A stretch of 64,000 nucleotides of DNA from positions 186,001-250,000 of the forward strand of contig NZ_JASBAN010000001.1 in the NCBI RefSeq assembly GCF_029953305.1. Direction: 5' to 3'. The translations under genes were made by a program, and so were the position numbers. Source of the DNA: Commensalibacter nepenthis. Lineage in GTDB: Bacteria; Pseudomonadota; Alphaproteobacteria; Acetobacterales; Acetobacteraceae. Shown one piece after another: positions 53,367 to 62,451 of the stretch. Under the pieces are notes generated by a model, which saw only the letters and a program-made list of their open reading frames with translations, made no database searches and had not been told where the DNA came from. Every line of letters begins with the position of its first letter. Position 1 is the first letter of the stretch.

Positions 53367-54130
53367 TGAACTTGGTACTCCTTTAGTGCCATAGGTAATA
53401 AAAGTGATAATCGTTCAGCCCATTCATACTGTTGATCCATCGTTGTAATTGAATCTTGACGGATTTCCAACTCTAAATAAGGTAAATTTCTTTGATAAGC
53501 ATGCGTTGGAACAGTATAATCATTTTTTTCTGTTAACGCATATGGTTCATTATCGCCTATTGGATAATGATAATTCTCTTCAAGTAATTTCTTGAAAATC
53601 ATCGAAAATTGGTTGTTACGACCGTGCAAAATCCCAGCATGCCAAGGTCTTTGGAAACCATCATTCATAACTGGGGTAAAGCTGTGTAAAGATATAAAAA
53701 AAGTTTGTATATTCGTTGTTAAACGTTCATCAATTAATTTTGAGATTGTTTGATGGTATGGTTTGTAAATCTCATCAATCCGTTCTTGCTTTTGCATCAA
53801 ATCAAGGTTTTGATTACCCATAATGGCTAGGTCATCGCTTGTCTGTGCGATTAATGTGGGATTATTTTCCCCACGATTACAATCAACCACCAATCTAGAA
53901 TAAGTTTGGGCAATAAATGTCGCCCCTAATAATGTAGATAATTGTTCACCAACATTTTTAATACCAATATCCCAAGCAATATGACGATAACGATCCTTTT
54001 CTTGCAACCCCAGATCGGCAAGTTGATCTGGAATAACATACCCCGCATGATCGCAAACCATAAGGAAAGGAGAAAAAGATTTCTCATGCATTATAGAAAC
54101 AGGATTGGGATCATGATTACACAATAACAT
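53357..54130 (-). CDS. N-formylglutamate amidohydrolase-family protein
   Basis: The 257-residue protein is counted from the ATG at 54130, which has a strong AAGGAG 6 bp upstream; a frame from 54157 lacks one. It shows family blocks FLMVCDHAGYVIPDQLADLG, HIAWDIGIKNVGEQLS, SRLVVDCNRGENNP, ISLHSFTPVMN, and NLPYLELEIRQDSI. Family members are zinc hydrolases of N-formylglutamate in histidine degradation, but no hut genes are adjacent, so the substrate is uncertain. It overlaps aroE by 10 bp. Confidence 0.87.
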   Translation of the reverse strand: MLLCNHDPNPVSIMHEKSFSPFLMVCDHAGYVIPDQLADLGLQEKDRYRHIAWDIGIKNVGEQLSTLLGATFIAQTYSRLVVDCNRGENNPTLIAQTSDDLAIMGNQNLDLMQKQERIDEIYKPYHQTISKLIDERLTTNIQTFFISLHSFTPVMNDGFQRPWHAGILHGRNNQFSMIFKKLLEENYHYPIGDNEPYALTEKNDYTVPTHAYQRNLPYLELEIRQDSITTMDQQYEWAERLSLLLPMALKEYQVQCK

Positions 54131-54160
54131 TGATAACTCCTTAATCGAAACAGGCATTTA

Positions 54161-54889
54161 CTATAGGTTAAAATTAGTATTTTTTAAAACACTGAAATAT
54201 TCAGAATCAAAACAAATAATATGATCGCCTATACTTAAATCAAAATGATGTGCCGAACTTTGTAACATCATCGCAAATTTGGTTTCATTTTTACGCATCA
54301 AAGAGGTAAATTCATTGCCGAAACCATAGTAAATAGTAATCAGGTGCGTTGCATAAAGATTTAATGCTTTTTGAATAATTTCTGAAATTGCTTTGGTATT
54401 TTGATGGATAATATATTCATCACAAATCAGCTTTTGCTGGTTATTTAAAAATAATAACCGTAACATATTTTTGTTGTGAGCTTCTTTTTCAAGTGGATAT
54501 TCATTCAAATAAACAATCACGTCTTTCCAGCATTTTAAGGAAGGGCGATTATTGAAATCAGGTAAAATTAATCGTTCAGTTATTTGTTTTAAGAAATCAA
54601 TTACTTGTATAAATTCTTGTGATATTTTTTCTTTTTCTAATTGTTCTGCTGGGGCACTAAATAACCCATCTAACGAGCCAAAACTATTCATTAAATGTTT
54701 TGCTAGTGGTTTCGTATCTCTTCTTGGAATAACTAAATAAAGTAACATTTCAAGAAGTTCATAATCCTCAAGCGCCTGTCCACCCTTTTGTAATAATTTG
54801 GCACGCATCCTTCCCCGATGTCCAACACCATTCAGAGTTGTAAATTGTTTGCTTCTTTTTGAAACAGGCGGTAAAAAAGAATTGTCCAT
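54161..54889 (-). CDS. RadC-family (DUF2466) protein lacking the JAMM metal motif
   Basis: The 242-residue protein keeps the N-terminal RadC helix-hairpin-helix region (GHRGRMRAKLLQKGGQALEDYELLEMLLY, residues 23-51) and the later core LLFLNNQQKLICDEY and GDHIICFDSEYFSV. The HNHPSGD-type metal site expected near 186-192 reads IYYGFGN, so both histidines and the aspartate are missing. If the fold is kept, metalloprotease activity is unlikely. RadC proteins have no settled role. The gene is intact, with no stop or frameshift, and ends 30 bp before the amidohydrolase start. Confidence 0.82.
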   Translation of the reverse strand: MDNSFLPPVSKRSKQFTTLNGVGHRGRMRAKLLQKGGQALEDYELLEMLLYLVIPRRDTKPLAKHLMNSFGSLDGLFSAPAEQLEKEKISQEFIQVIDFLKQITERLILPDFNNRPSLKCWKDVIVYLNEYPLEKEAHNKNMLRLLFLNNQQKLICDEYIIHQNTKAISEIIQKALNLYATHLITIYYGFGNEFTSLMRKNETKFAMMLQSSAHHFDLSIGDHIICFDSEYFSVLKNTNFNL

Positions 54890-54945
54890 CTTAAATCTTA
54901 TTTTATGTTGCTTTACAGTAATTCATCAAAGTTATTTATAAAAAT

Positions 54946-57156
54946 ATGACCGAGTATCTAAACCAATTAAATCAAACGCAACGCGAAGCCGTAGAAACAA
55001 CAGAAGGACCTGTGTTAGTTCTGGCGGGTGCAGGTACTGGGAAAACCAGAGTATTAACAACTCGTTTTGCCCATATTTTATTAACTGGCAAGGCATATTC
55101 CAATCAAATATTAGCAGTTACCTTTACAAACAAAGCCTCAAAAGAAATGAGCGAGCGAATTGCGCATTTAATTCAACAACCTGTTGATGGGTTGTGGTTA
55201 GGCAGCTTTCATAAAATCTGTGCTAAAATGTTACGAATAAATGCACATCTTGTTGGGCTCACCTCTAATTTTACAATCCTAGATACCGATGACCAAATCA
55301 GATTACTTAAACAAATTATCCCTTCTTATCCAATTGATTTAAAAACGACGCCTCCTCAACTGATTCTTGGAACGATTCAATCTTGGAAAGATAAAGGATA
55401 TTCCTTTGGGAACTTACCTGCTTCTGAAAAAAATACCCCAGAAACTATTATTATTCAAGAAATATACCATACTTATCAAGTCAGGTTACAGCAATTAAAT
55501 GCTTGTGATTTTGGGGATTTGATGTTGCATGTTTTTAACATTTTCAATCAGTATCCAGAAGTCCTTCAAAAATATCAACGATATTTTAGATACATATTGG
55601 TAGACGAATATCAAGACACCAACATCATTCAATATTTATGGTTACGACTTTTGGCGCAACGTTCAGACGACATCCCAAATATTTGCTGTGTTGGGGATGA
55701 CGATCAATCGATTTATTCTTGGCGTGGTGCTGAAATTGCGAATATTTTGCGATTCGAAAAAGACTTTCCCACCGCCAAAATTATTCGTTTGGAAGCAAAC
55801 TATCGATCAACTCAAAATATCCTTGGTGCTGCCTCAGAATTAATTAATCATAACTCACAACGTTTGGGAAAAACACTGCAAGCCGCCAACAAGCCCGTTC
55901 AGAATGAAAAAGTACATATTGCTTCTGTATGGGATTCACATGAAGAAGCTCGTTTGATTTGCGACCAAATGATTGCCTTGCAAAAGGATAGACATCGCTA
56001 TGGTGATATGGCTATTCTAATGAGAACAGGCTCTCAAACACGTCCATTTGAAGAACGTATGATTATGTTGGGGTTACCTTACAAAATTATTGGCGGTTTG
56101 CGTTTTTATGAACGTGCAGAAATCAGAGATGCCATTGCTTATATGCGTATTGTTGCCCAACCTAATGATAATTTAGCTCTTGAGAGAATTATCAATATCC
56201 CTAGAAGAGGCGTTGGCAGCGTTGCTCTGCAAAAGATACATATGAAGGCACGGGAACTTGATATTCCAATGTTACAAGCTGTTGATTATTTACTTATTAA
56301 TAACCAACTTAAAGGCAAAATTTATACTGAGTTAACCCTATTGATGAATCAATTGGATCAAGCAAGAAAGAAAATCGAAACAGAGGGATATGTTAGTGCC
56401 ATAGACGATCTACTCAATAATTGTGGTTATATCGATATGTGGAAACAAGATAAATCCCCCGAAGCTGCTGGAAGGCTTGAAAATATCAAGGAGCTTTTTC
56501 AAGCAACCGCTGAGTTTCCAAATTTAGTCGAATTTTTAGAACATATTTCTTTGATTATGGATAATGATGATTTATCGGGTGATGACAAAGTCAATTTGAT
56601 GACCTTACATGCTGCCAAAGGTCTGGAATTCAATATTGTTTTCTTACCTGGTTGGGAAGAAGGGCTTTTCCCCTCTCAACGCACAATGGATGAGAGCGGC
56701 ATAAACGGTCTTGAGGAAGAACGTAGGTTGGCTTATGTTGGTATTACCAGAGCCAAACAAATTTTATTTATTTCTCATGCAGCCAACAGACAGATTTATG
56801 GGCAGTGGCAATCTTCTATTCCCAGTCGTTTTGTCGAGGAGCTTTCTGATAAATATACAAAAAAAACCTCGCACATTAAGCAAAGTCAAAATCGTCCTCA
56901 AAAAAATAACGATTATTATGACCGCTACTCCTCGCCTAAATTCTCTACTGAAATTACACAAGGAGCCACTTACTCACAAGCCAAACGTCCCTATTCCCCA
57001 CCTAAAACCAAAAATATCCCTGTTGGCAGTCGTGTTTTCCACCAAAAATTTGGGCATGGAACTGTTCTCAGTATTGAAAATAATAAACTTGAAGTTTGTT
57101 TTGATAAATCGGATATTAAACACGTAATTGACAGCTTTGTAACGTTAGAATCATGA
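54946..57156 (+). CDS. uvrD: UvrD/PcrA-type superfamily 1 DNA helicase
   Basis: The 736-residue helicase has all major motifs: the Q motif LNQTQREAV, P-loop GAGTGKT at 28-34, DEYQDTN from Asp220, GDDDQSIYSWRGA, LEANYRST, TLHAAKGLEFNIVFLPGWEEGLFP and YVGITRAKQ. The C-terminal GSRVFHQKFGHGTVL is the Tudor-like domain that binds RNA polymerase in UvrD and PcrA. It acts in repair and in removing stalled complexes. It overlaps prmA by 4 bp and diverges from the RadC-like gene. Confidence 0.96.
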   Translation: MTEYLNQLNQTQREAVETTEGPVLVLAGAGTGKTRVLTTRFAHILLTGKAYSNQILAVTFTNKASKEMSERIAHLIQQPVDGLWLGSFHKICAKMLRINAHLVGLTSNFTILDTDDQIRLLKQIIPSYPIDLKTTPPQLILGTIQSWKDKGYSFGNLPASEKNTPETIIIQEIYHTYQVRLQQLNACDFGDLMLHVFNIFNQYPEVLQKYQRYFRYILVDEYQDTNIIQYLWLRLLAQRSDDIPNICCVGDDDQSIYSWRGAEIANILRFEKDFPTAKIIRLEANYRSTQNILGAASELINHNSQRLGKTLQAANKPVQNEKVHIASVWDSHEEARLICDQMIALQKDRHRYGDMAILMRTGSQTRPFEERMIMLGLPYKIIGGLRFYERAEIRDAIAYMRIVAQPNDNLALERIINIPRRGVGSVALQKIHMKARELDIPMLQAVDYLLINNQLKGKIYTELTLLMNQLDQARKKIETEGYVSAIDDLLNNCGYIDMWKQDKSPEAAGRLENIKELFQATAEFPNLVEFLEHISLIMDNDDLSGDDKVNLMTLHAAKGLEFNIVFLPGWEEGLFPSQRTMDESGINGLEEERRLAYVGITRAKQILFISHAANRQIYGQWQSSIPSRFVEELSDKYTKKTSHIKQSQNRPQKNNDYYDRYSSPKFSTEITQGATYSQAKRPYSPPKTKNIPVGSRVFHQKFGHGTVLSIENNKLEVCFDKSDIKHVIDSFVTLES

Positions 57157-58058
57157 CATTAAAAACAAAAAGACACGCCACTGCTCTGGAAACCATTTCT
57201 GTTGTTGTTCCAGAAGAACATGTTGAAATCTTTGAAAACGCTTTGGGTACGATCTGTCCAACCGTTGGGATTTTCGAAGAGGATTCCGATAATAATATTT
57301 GGCGGTTGGAAGGCATCAAAGATGTAGGCTATGGTGAAGAAGAACTTGCCAACGCCCTAGCTCTGGCCAATAGTATTTCTGGGATTTCCCCTGAACTACA
57401 AAGAAAATCAACCGAAACAGATGGATGGTTAGCCAGAACTTACGAGGCTTTTCCTGAACAAGCTATTGGCAAACGATTCATCATTCGTGGAACGCATTTA
57501 GATGATACCCCGTCTCCTTCTCATCTTGTATTAACTTTGGATGCTGGTGTTGCGTTTGGTTCAGGCGAACATGGATCAACACGAGGATGCTTAATTGCAC
57601 TTGAAACAATTGCACACTTAAAACCTCAAAATATATTAGACCTTGGTTGTGGTTCGGGTATTTTGGCAATGGGGGCTGGGGCTTTATTAAATAAAAAAGT
57701 GTTGGCTGTTGATATCGAACCATGGTCTGTTCGTGCAGCTAAACAAAATGTTATTCGCAATGGCTTACGCAACTTGGTCGTATGTGAACATGGAAATGGG
57801 TGGTTATCCCCATCTATTCGTAAAAAAGCCCCTTTTGACTTAGTTTTTGCAAATATTTTGGCACGTCCTTTATGCAAAATGGCGAAAGATTTAGCTAAAA
57901 ACCTAGCTCCTGGTGGGCGGGTCATTTTATCTGGATTACTTGCAACCCAAATCCCTATGGTATTGGTAGCTCATCAACGTCAAGGATTAAAATTACAAGA
58001 AAAAATTATTCAAGGCAGCTGGGCTGCATTAATTTTATATAAGCCAAACAAATCATGA
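57153..58058 (+). CDS. prmA: Ribosomal protein L11 methyltransferase
   Basis: The 301-residue SAM methyltransferase has an N-terminal substrate-recognition domain and a C-terminal catalytic domain with GVAFGSGEHGSTRGCL, ILDLGCGSGILAMGAGAL, VDIEPWSVRAAKQN and LVFANILARPL. These match PrmA, which trimethylates L11. It is translationally coupled to uvrD and to the following acetyltransferase gene by 4-bp overlaps. Confidence 0.93.
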   Translation: MTLKTKRHATALETISVVVPEEHVEIFENALGTICPTVGIFEEDSDNNIWRLEGIKDVGYGEEELANALALANSISGISPELQRKSTETDGWLARTYEAFPEQAIGKRFIIRGTHLDDTPSPSHLVLTLDAGVAFGSGEHGSTRGCLIALETIAHLKPQNILDLGCGSGILAMGAGALLNKKVLAVDIEPWSVRAAKQNVIRNGLRNLVVCEHGNGWLSPSIRKKAPFDLVFANILARPLCKMAKDLAKNLAPGGRVILSGLLATQIPMVLVAHQRQGLKLQEKIIQGSWAALILYKPNKS

Positions 58059-58561
58059 CCCATATCAGACACGCTATTCCCTCTGATCTTAGAGGGATTC
58101 TGGAAATCACAAACCATGAAATTGTAAATGGAACCGCATTTTGGATGACCATTCCCAGAACATATCAAGAACAGGTGCAATGGTTCGAAGCAAGAGAAAA
58201 AGCAGGCTATCCTGTTTTTGTAGCGGTTGATGAAACGCAAAAAGTCCTTGGGTTCGCCTCATATGGTTTATTCAGACCCTATGACGGATATAAGCACACC
58301 GTCGAACATTCAGTATATATTTCCCCACATGCCCAAGGAAAAGGTCTGGGAAAAGCATTGCTCAAAGAGCTAATCTCTTATGCACAACATCATAATGTGC
58401 ATGCTATGATCGCAGCAATCACCGAAGGTAATACAGCATCAGTTCGGTTACATGAATGGTTTGGATTTAAATATGGAGGTATTCTACCCCAAACAGGAAT
58501 TAAATTCGACCAATGGTTAAACCTTCTCTTTATGTATAAAATTTTAACTTCTGATGATTAA
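58055..58561 (+). CDS. GNAT N-acetyltransferase, phosphinothricin acetyltransferase-like
   Basis: The 168-residue protein has the GNAT fold with acetyl-CoA loop PHAQGKGLGKALLKEL and the subfamily pattern of PAT/Bar-like enzymes: IRHAIPSDLRGILEITNHEI, VLGFASYGLFRPYDGYKHTVEHSVYI and the C-terminal RLHEWFGFKYGGIL. Such enzymes acetylate amino-acid-like amines, including methionine sulfoximine. The natural substrate is unknown. It overlaps prmA by 4 bp. Confidence 0.88.
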   Translation: MTHIRHAIPSDLRGILEITNHEIVNGTAFWMTIPRTYQEQVQWFEAREKAGYPVFVAVDETQKVLGFASYGLFRPYDGYKHTVEHSVYISPHAQGKGLGKALLKELISYAQHHNVHAMIAAITEGNTASVRLHEWFGFKYGGILPQTGIKFDQWLNLLFMYKILTSDD

Positions 58562-58585
58562 AAACCTATTGAAAAGACTATAAAT

Positions 58586-60343
58586 ATGAATTCTGCACAA
58601 AAACTTGCTCAAATACGCTCGCTCTTCAAACAGCACCATGTTGATGGCTTTATTATTCAAAAAGGTGATGAATTTCTGAATGAATATGTTGCCCCATATG
58701 CAGAACGTTTGGCTTGGCTAACTGGATTTACAGGGAGTGCAGGCATGGCGATTATATTAGATCAAAGCGCTGCGGTTTTTTCTGATGGACGATATATTCT
58801 GCAAATGCAGCAAGAGCTTGATCAAAATAATTGGGAAAGCTTTCATATTTCCAAACATCCCCCTCTTCAATGGATCTTGGAGCAAAAGCAAAATTCTATT
58901 CGCCTTGGATATGATCCAAAATTAATGAGTGAACGGGATTTAAAAGCATTCGATCATTCTTCGGTTACTTTAGTTCCAATTGTAAATAATCTGATTGATC
59001 TTATATGGAATGACCATCCTGCGCCGCCCAGGCAACCTATCGTTGCACATGAAATACAATTTTCTGGTCAAGATCATCACGAAAAGATCCAAGCCTTACA
59101 ACAAGAATTAACCCTCAATCAAGAAGACGCTTATATTTTGTGTGATCCTGCTTCTATTTGTTGGTTGTTGAATATTAGAGGCTCAGATGTTCCTTACACG
59201 CCAATTCCTTTGGTTTTCGCAATCGTTACACATAACAAAGTGGCTCTATATGCGGATCAAACGCAATATACAGGATCCTTATCTGAATTTTTAGGAAACG
59301 ATATTCTTTTAAAATCTCATACTGAGCTAGAGACAGACTTAATTGCCTTGGCAAATATGAAAATTGCGTTTGATCCTGCACAAACTCCGATTTGGTTTAT
59401 TCAAACACTCGAAAAATATAAGGTTACATTTAATAAACGAAATAATCCATGTATATTACCTAAATCCTGTAAAAACCCGATTGAACAAGAGGGCGCACGC
59501 CAAGCTCATATTCGAGACGCTGTTGCAGTGTGTCGCTTTTTATATTGGTTAGAGCATCATGGTGTTGGGCATAGTGAAGTCGAGGTTGCTCAAAAACTTA
59601 ATGGTTTTAGACAAGAAGCTGGTGGTGATTTTTATAAAGAAGAAAGTTTTCCAGCCATTTCAGGCGTTGGAGCCAATGGCGCCATTATTCATTATCATGC
59701 AACTCCTGAAAAATGTTCAATTTTAACAGAAGATAAAGCATATTTAATTGATAGCGGTGGGCAGTATCTTGATGGCACAACAGATATCACGCGTACTATT
59801 TGGTTAGGAAAAAATCCAGCCCCTCAAGATTTAAAAGAAGCTGTCACGTCTGTTTTAAAAGGACATATTGCTATATCCTCTGCTATCTTTCCAAAAGGCA
59901 CAACAGGCAGTAGATTAGATGTATTGGCTCGATATACGTTATGGCAAAAAGGGTTAGATTACGATCATGGAACAGGTCATGGCGTTGGCAGTTACCTTTC
60001 TGTTCATGAAGGACCTTGCCGTATTTCCTCAATTCCTTTCCCTGTTCCTTTACAAGAAGGAATGATTATTTCAAATGAGCCTGGATATTATCTTTCAGGT
60101 CAATATGGTATTCGATTAGAAAATTTATTGTTAGTCACCTCAACCACTTACGATAATTTTTTAAAATTTGAGCCTTTAACGATGGTTCCTTTTGATGTGA
60201 ATCTTATGAATATAGAGTCTTTGTCTATAACTGAAAAAAACTGGTTAAATCAATATCATCAACAAATAATTGAAAAAATTTCTCACTTTCTTAATGACCA
60301 AGAACAACAATGGCTCCGTAAACTTTGCCTGCCTGTAACATAG
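58586..60343 (+). CDS. pepP: Xaa-Pro aminopeptidase (M24B family)
   Basis: The 585-residue protein is the long form of aminopeptidase P, with two creatinase-like N-terminal domains and a C-terminal pita-bread catalytic domain. Metal ligands are in LIDSGGQYLDGTTDITRTIW (two aspartates), GTGHGVGSYLSVHEGP (histidine), IISNEPGYYLSG and YGIRLENLLLV (glutamates). It removes N-terminal residues before proline. It lies 24 bp after the acetyltransferase gene, with which it is probably co-transcribed. Confidence 0.92.
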   Translation: MNSAQKLAQIRSLFKQHHVDGFIIQKGDEFLNEYVAPYAERLAWLTGFTGSAGMAIILDQSAAVFSDGRYILQMQQELDQNNWESFHISKHPPLQWILEQKQNSIRLGYDPKLMSERDLKAFDHSSVTLVPIVNNLIDLIWNDHPAPPRQPIVAHEIQFSGQDHHEKIQALQQELTLNQEDAYILCDPASICWLLNIRGSDVPYTPIPLVFAIVTHNKVALYADQTQYTGSLSEFLGNDILLKSHTELETDLIALANMKIAFDPAQTPIWFIQTLEKYKVTFNKRNNPCILPKSCKNPIEQEGARQAHIRDAVAVCRFLYWLEHHGVGHSEVEVAQKLNGFRQEAGGDFYKEESFPAISGVGANGAIIHYHATPEKCSILTEDKAYLIDSGGQYLDGTTDITRTIWLGKNPAPQDLKEAVTSVLKGHIAISSAIFPKGTTGSRLDVLARYTLWQKGLDYDHGTGHGVGSYLSVHEGPCRISSIPFPVPLQEGMIISNEPGYYLSGQYGIRLENLLLVTSTTYDNFLKFEPLTMVPFDVNLMNIESLSITEKNWLNQYHQQIIEKISHFLNDQEQQWLRKLCLPVT

Positions 60344-60428
60344 TTGTTCCTTTTGTATTTTCGAAAAATGATTATAATGGCTTGTCAATCGTTAATTATT
60401 ACAGTTTAAACTTTAAAGGAAATTTTAA

Positions 60429-61451
60429 ATGTCCGATTTAATTCCCGTAACCCTTATTCCTGGTGATGGTATTGGTCCAGAGATTATTGCTGCTACGCTT
60501 GATATTCTAGAAACAATTAAAGCACCATTCCAATGGGACAAACAATTGGCAGGTATGGCTGCGGTTGATGCTTCTGGTGATCCTTTGCCACAACAAACGA
60601 TTGATAGTATTCATAAAACAGGATTGGCTTTGAAAGGTCCTTTGACAACACCAGTCGGCAAAGGTTTTCGTTCAATCAACGTAACCCTTCGTAAAGAGTT
60701 TGGTCTATATGCCAATGTGCGTCCAACACGTACATTAATTCCAGGCGGACGTTTCGAAAATGTAGATATTGTTTTGGTTCGTGAAAACCTCGAAGGTTTT
60801 TATGCAGCAATGGAACATTATATCCCTGTTGGTGATGATCCAAAAGCCATTGCAACTTGTACTGGATATACCTCCAGAACAGAATGTCGCCGTATTGTTA
60901 AATATGCCTTCGATTATGCGGTGAAAAATCACCGAAAAAAAGTAACATTGGTTCATAAAGCCAATATTTTAAAAGAACTTTGCGGATTATTCTTAGAAGA
61001 AGGTCGTAAAGTTGCCAAAGAATATGAAGGTAAAATTGCATGTGAAGAACGTATTGTTGATGCGTGTGCAATGGAATTGGTTTTAAAACCAGAAACTTAT
61101 GACGTCATTGTTACAACAAATTTATTTGGTGATATTTTATCAGACCTGACCTCTGGATTAATCGGTGGTCTGGGAATGCCTCCAGGTGCGAATATTGGTG
61201 AAAAAGCAGCAATGTTTGAAGCAGTTCACGGTTCTGCCCCTGATATTGCAGGAAAAAATTTAGCCAATCCATTGGCTGTATTGCGTGCCTCAGCAATGAT
61301 GTTGGAATATGTCAATCGTGCTGATCTAGCGAAACGTATTGAAACTGCAATTGAAAAAGTTGTGGTACACGACAAAGTCCGCACCAAAGATTTAGGTGGA
61401 AATGCCTCAACCAGTGATATGACCGCGGCATTAAAACAAGCAATCGCTTAA
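60429..61451 (+). CDS. Isocitrate dehydrogenase, NAD-type (isocitrate/isopropylmalate family)
   Basis: The 340-residue protein belongs to the isocitrate/isopropylmalate dehydrogenase family: LIPGDGIGPEI at the start, GLALKGPLTTPVGKGFRSINVTLRKEFGLYANVRP around 68-105, VRENLEGFYAAMEH, NLFGDILSDLTSGLIGG and EAVHGSAPDIAGKNLANP. The S-x-N-x-x-LR-K pattern and the absence of the NADP-type C-terminus fit the NAD-dependent isocitrate enzyme found in acetic acid bacteria, not LeuB. It is a single gene ending at a strong terminator. Confidence 0.88.
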   Translation: MSDLIPVTLIPGDGIGPEIIAATLDILETIKAPFQWDKQLAGMAAVDASGDPLPQQTIDSIHKTGLALKGPLTTPVGKGFRSINVTLRKEFGLYANVRPTRTLIPGGRFENVDIVLVRENLEGFYAAMEHYIPVGDDPKAIATCTGYTSRTECRRIVKYAFDYAVKNHRKKVTLVHKANILKELCGLFLEEGRKVAKEYEGKIACEERIVDACAMELVLKPETYDVIVTTNLFGDILSDLTSGLIGGLGMPPGANIGEKAAMFEAVHGSAPDIAGKNLANPLAVLRASAMMLEYVNRADLAKRIETAIEKVVVHDKVRTKDLGGNASTSDMTAALKQAIA

Positions 61452-61461
61452 TAAAAAAACG

Positions 61462-61504
61462 AAAGTGTTATTCTATGTCATGCCCTAGAAATAACACTTT
61501 TAAT
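61462..61504 (+). terminator. Intrinsic terminator of the isocitrate dehydrogenase gene
   Basis: AAAGTGTTATT (61462-61472) pairs with AATAACACTTT (61490-61500) and is followed by TTAATTTTT on the plus strand. Confidence 0.85.
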
Positions 61505-61577
61505 TTTTATATATTTTATATTAACTTTGTTTGTTAAAAAGATTATACTCAATCTGTAGCTATTAAAGGAGCTTAAC

Positions 61578-61919
61578 ATGGCTAAGAATTGTAAAAAAAT
61601 ATGGCGTACTCTCGTTGGGTTGGGATTTGCTGCATGTGGGATCAGTAAAGTTCTCGGAGTAGACATTCAAGCAAAAAGATTTGCACAATTAAATTGGTCA
61701 GAATCTAATATGAAAACATTGGGTGGAGCTCAAATCGCCGGTGCTACAATGCTTAGCTGTAAAAAAACGTCTAGATTAGGTGCATTGCTTTTGGCCAGTT
61801 CTGCATTATGTTTGCTGGTAACTGGACTTAAACATAATAGAAAAGAAGAATTAGCAATCGACAGTTTTGGTATTTTTGCTGCTTTGTCCATTTTATTCTC
61901 TAAAAAATGTAAAAAATAA
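61578..61919 (+). CDS. Small membrane protein of unknown function
   Basis: The 113-residue protein has AAAGGAG 6 bp before its ATG. Three hydrophobic stretches (about 10-26, 46-58 and 66-86) suggest two or three membrane helices, with lysine-rich termini. The GLGFAACGISKVLG and GAQIAGATMLSCKKTSRLGALLL pattern is loosely like DoxX-type small membrane proteins. No catalytic residue is evident. It stands alone between two hairpins. Confidence 0.65.
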   Translation: MAKNCKKIWRTLVGLGFAACGISKVLGVDIQAKRFAQLNWSESNMKTLGGAQIAGATMLSCKKTSRLGALLLASSALCLLVTGLKHNRKEELAIDSFGIFAALSILFSKKCKK

Positions 61920-61943
61920 TATTATTTTTTTTATAATTAAATA

Positions 61944-61975
61944 AATAGCTCTTTTACTTTTATAAAAGAGCTATT
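61944..61975. terminator. Strong hairpin between convergent genes
   Basis: A perfect 13-bp stem (61944-61956 with 61963-61975) and a 6-nt loop separate the small membrane protein gene from the convergent lipoprotein genes. On the minus strand it is followed by TATTTATTT, a modest U-tract. Confidence 0.75.
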
Positions 61976-61982
61976 GTTATAC

Positions 61983-62450
61983 CTACATATTCCCTAGAAT
62001 ATTCGATAATGCATTAATATCTTGCTGTGAAGGATCGGCTGATACTTTGGCCCGTTTCGCATTATACGCTGCCAACTGCTTTTCTTTTTGTTTAACCTCT
62101 TGAGAAGTCATAGAATGATCTGTTTTGGCTTTTTGAAGTTTTTGACGTACAGACCATGCTTGACTATCTATCTTACTTAACTCATTTCGGCGTTGTGCAA
62201 TATCGTTTTGCAATTGATTTGCTTGTTGATAAGATTGTTTTGCTTGTTGTTGTTGTTGTGTCGCGTTTTGTTTCTCGCTACTCAACTGATTTTGCAAGTT
62301 TTGGGTTCTGTTTTGATAACCACCCCCAACAGAACAACCAATTCCAGAAAAGAAATTGCTTTGATCTGGATTGCAATCCTGTGTAGAGGAGCATGCTGCC
62401 AATAACAAAATCCCTGTAAATGGCATAAAGAGACGAAAAGATTTAATCAT
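61983..62450 (-). CDS. Coiled-coil lipoprotein, second of a tandem pair
   Basis: The 155-residue product is counted from the ATG at 62450, with AGAGGA 4 bp upstream inside the end of the preceding gene. The lipobox LAAC ends at Cys20. After a Cys/Gly-containing segment, residues 45-135 are a Gln/Lys-rich coiled coil with a QQQQQ run coded by five CAA triplets (62244-62258). It has no enzymatic motif. It starts 1 bp after the upstream lipoprotein stop, so the two are coupled and may form one envelope complex. Confidence 0.75.
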   Translation of the reverse strand: MIKSFRLFMPFTGILLLAACSSTQDCNPDQSNFFSGIGCSVGGGYQNRTQNLQNQLSSEKQNATQQQQQAKQSYQQANQLQNDIAQRRNELSKIDSQAWSVRQKLQKAKTDHSMTSQEVKQKEKQLAAYNAKRAKVSADPSQQDINALSNILGNM

Positions 62451-62451
62451 T

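Noticed and set aside
56711-57127. A 138-codon frame overlapping the 3' part of the helicase gene
   Set aside because: It is in another frame of uvrD, whose motifs run through the same DNA. The product has no recognisable feature.
62244-62258. A TTG triplet run as a possible microsatellite of regulatory interest
   Set aside because: It is the in-frame glutamine codon run of a coiled coil, and length change would not shift the frame. Kept only as a note in the gene entry.
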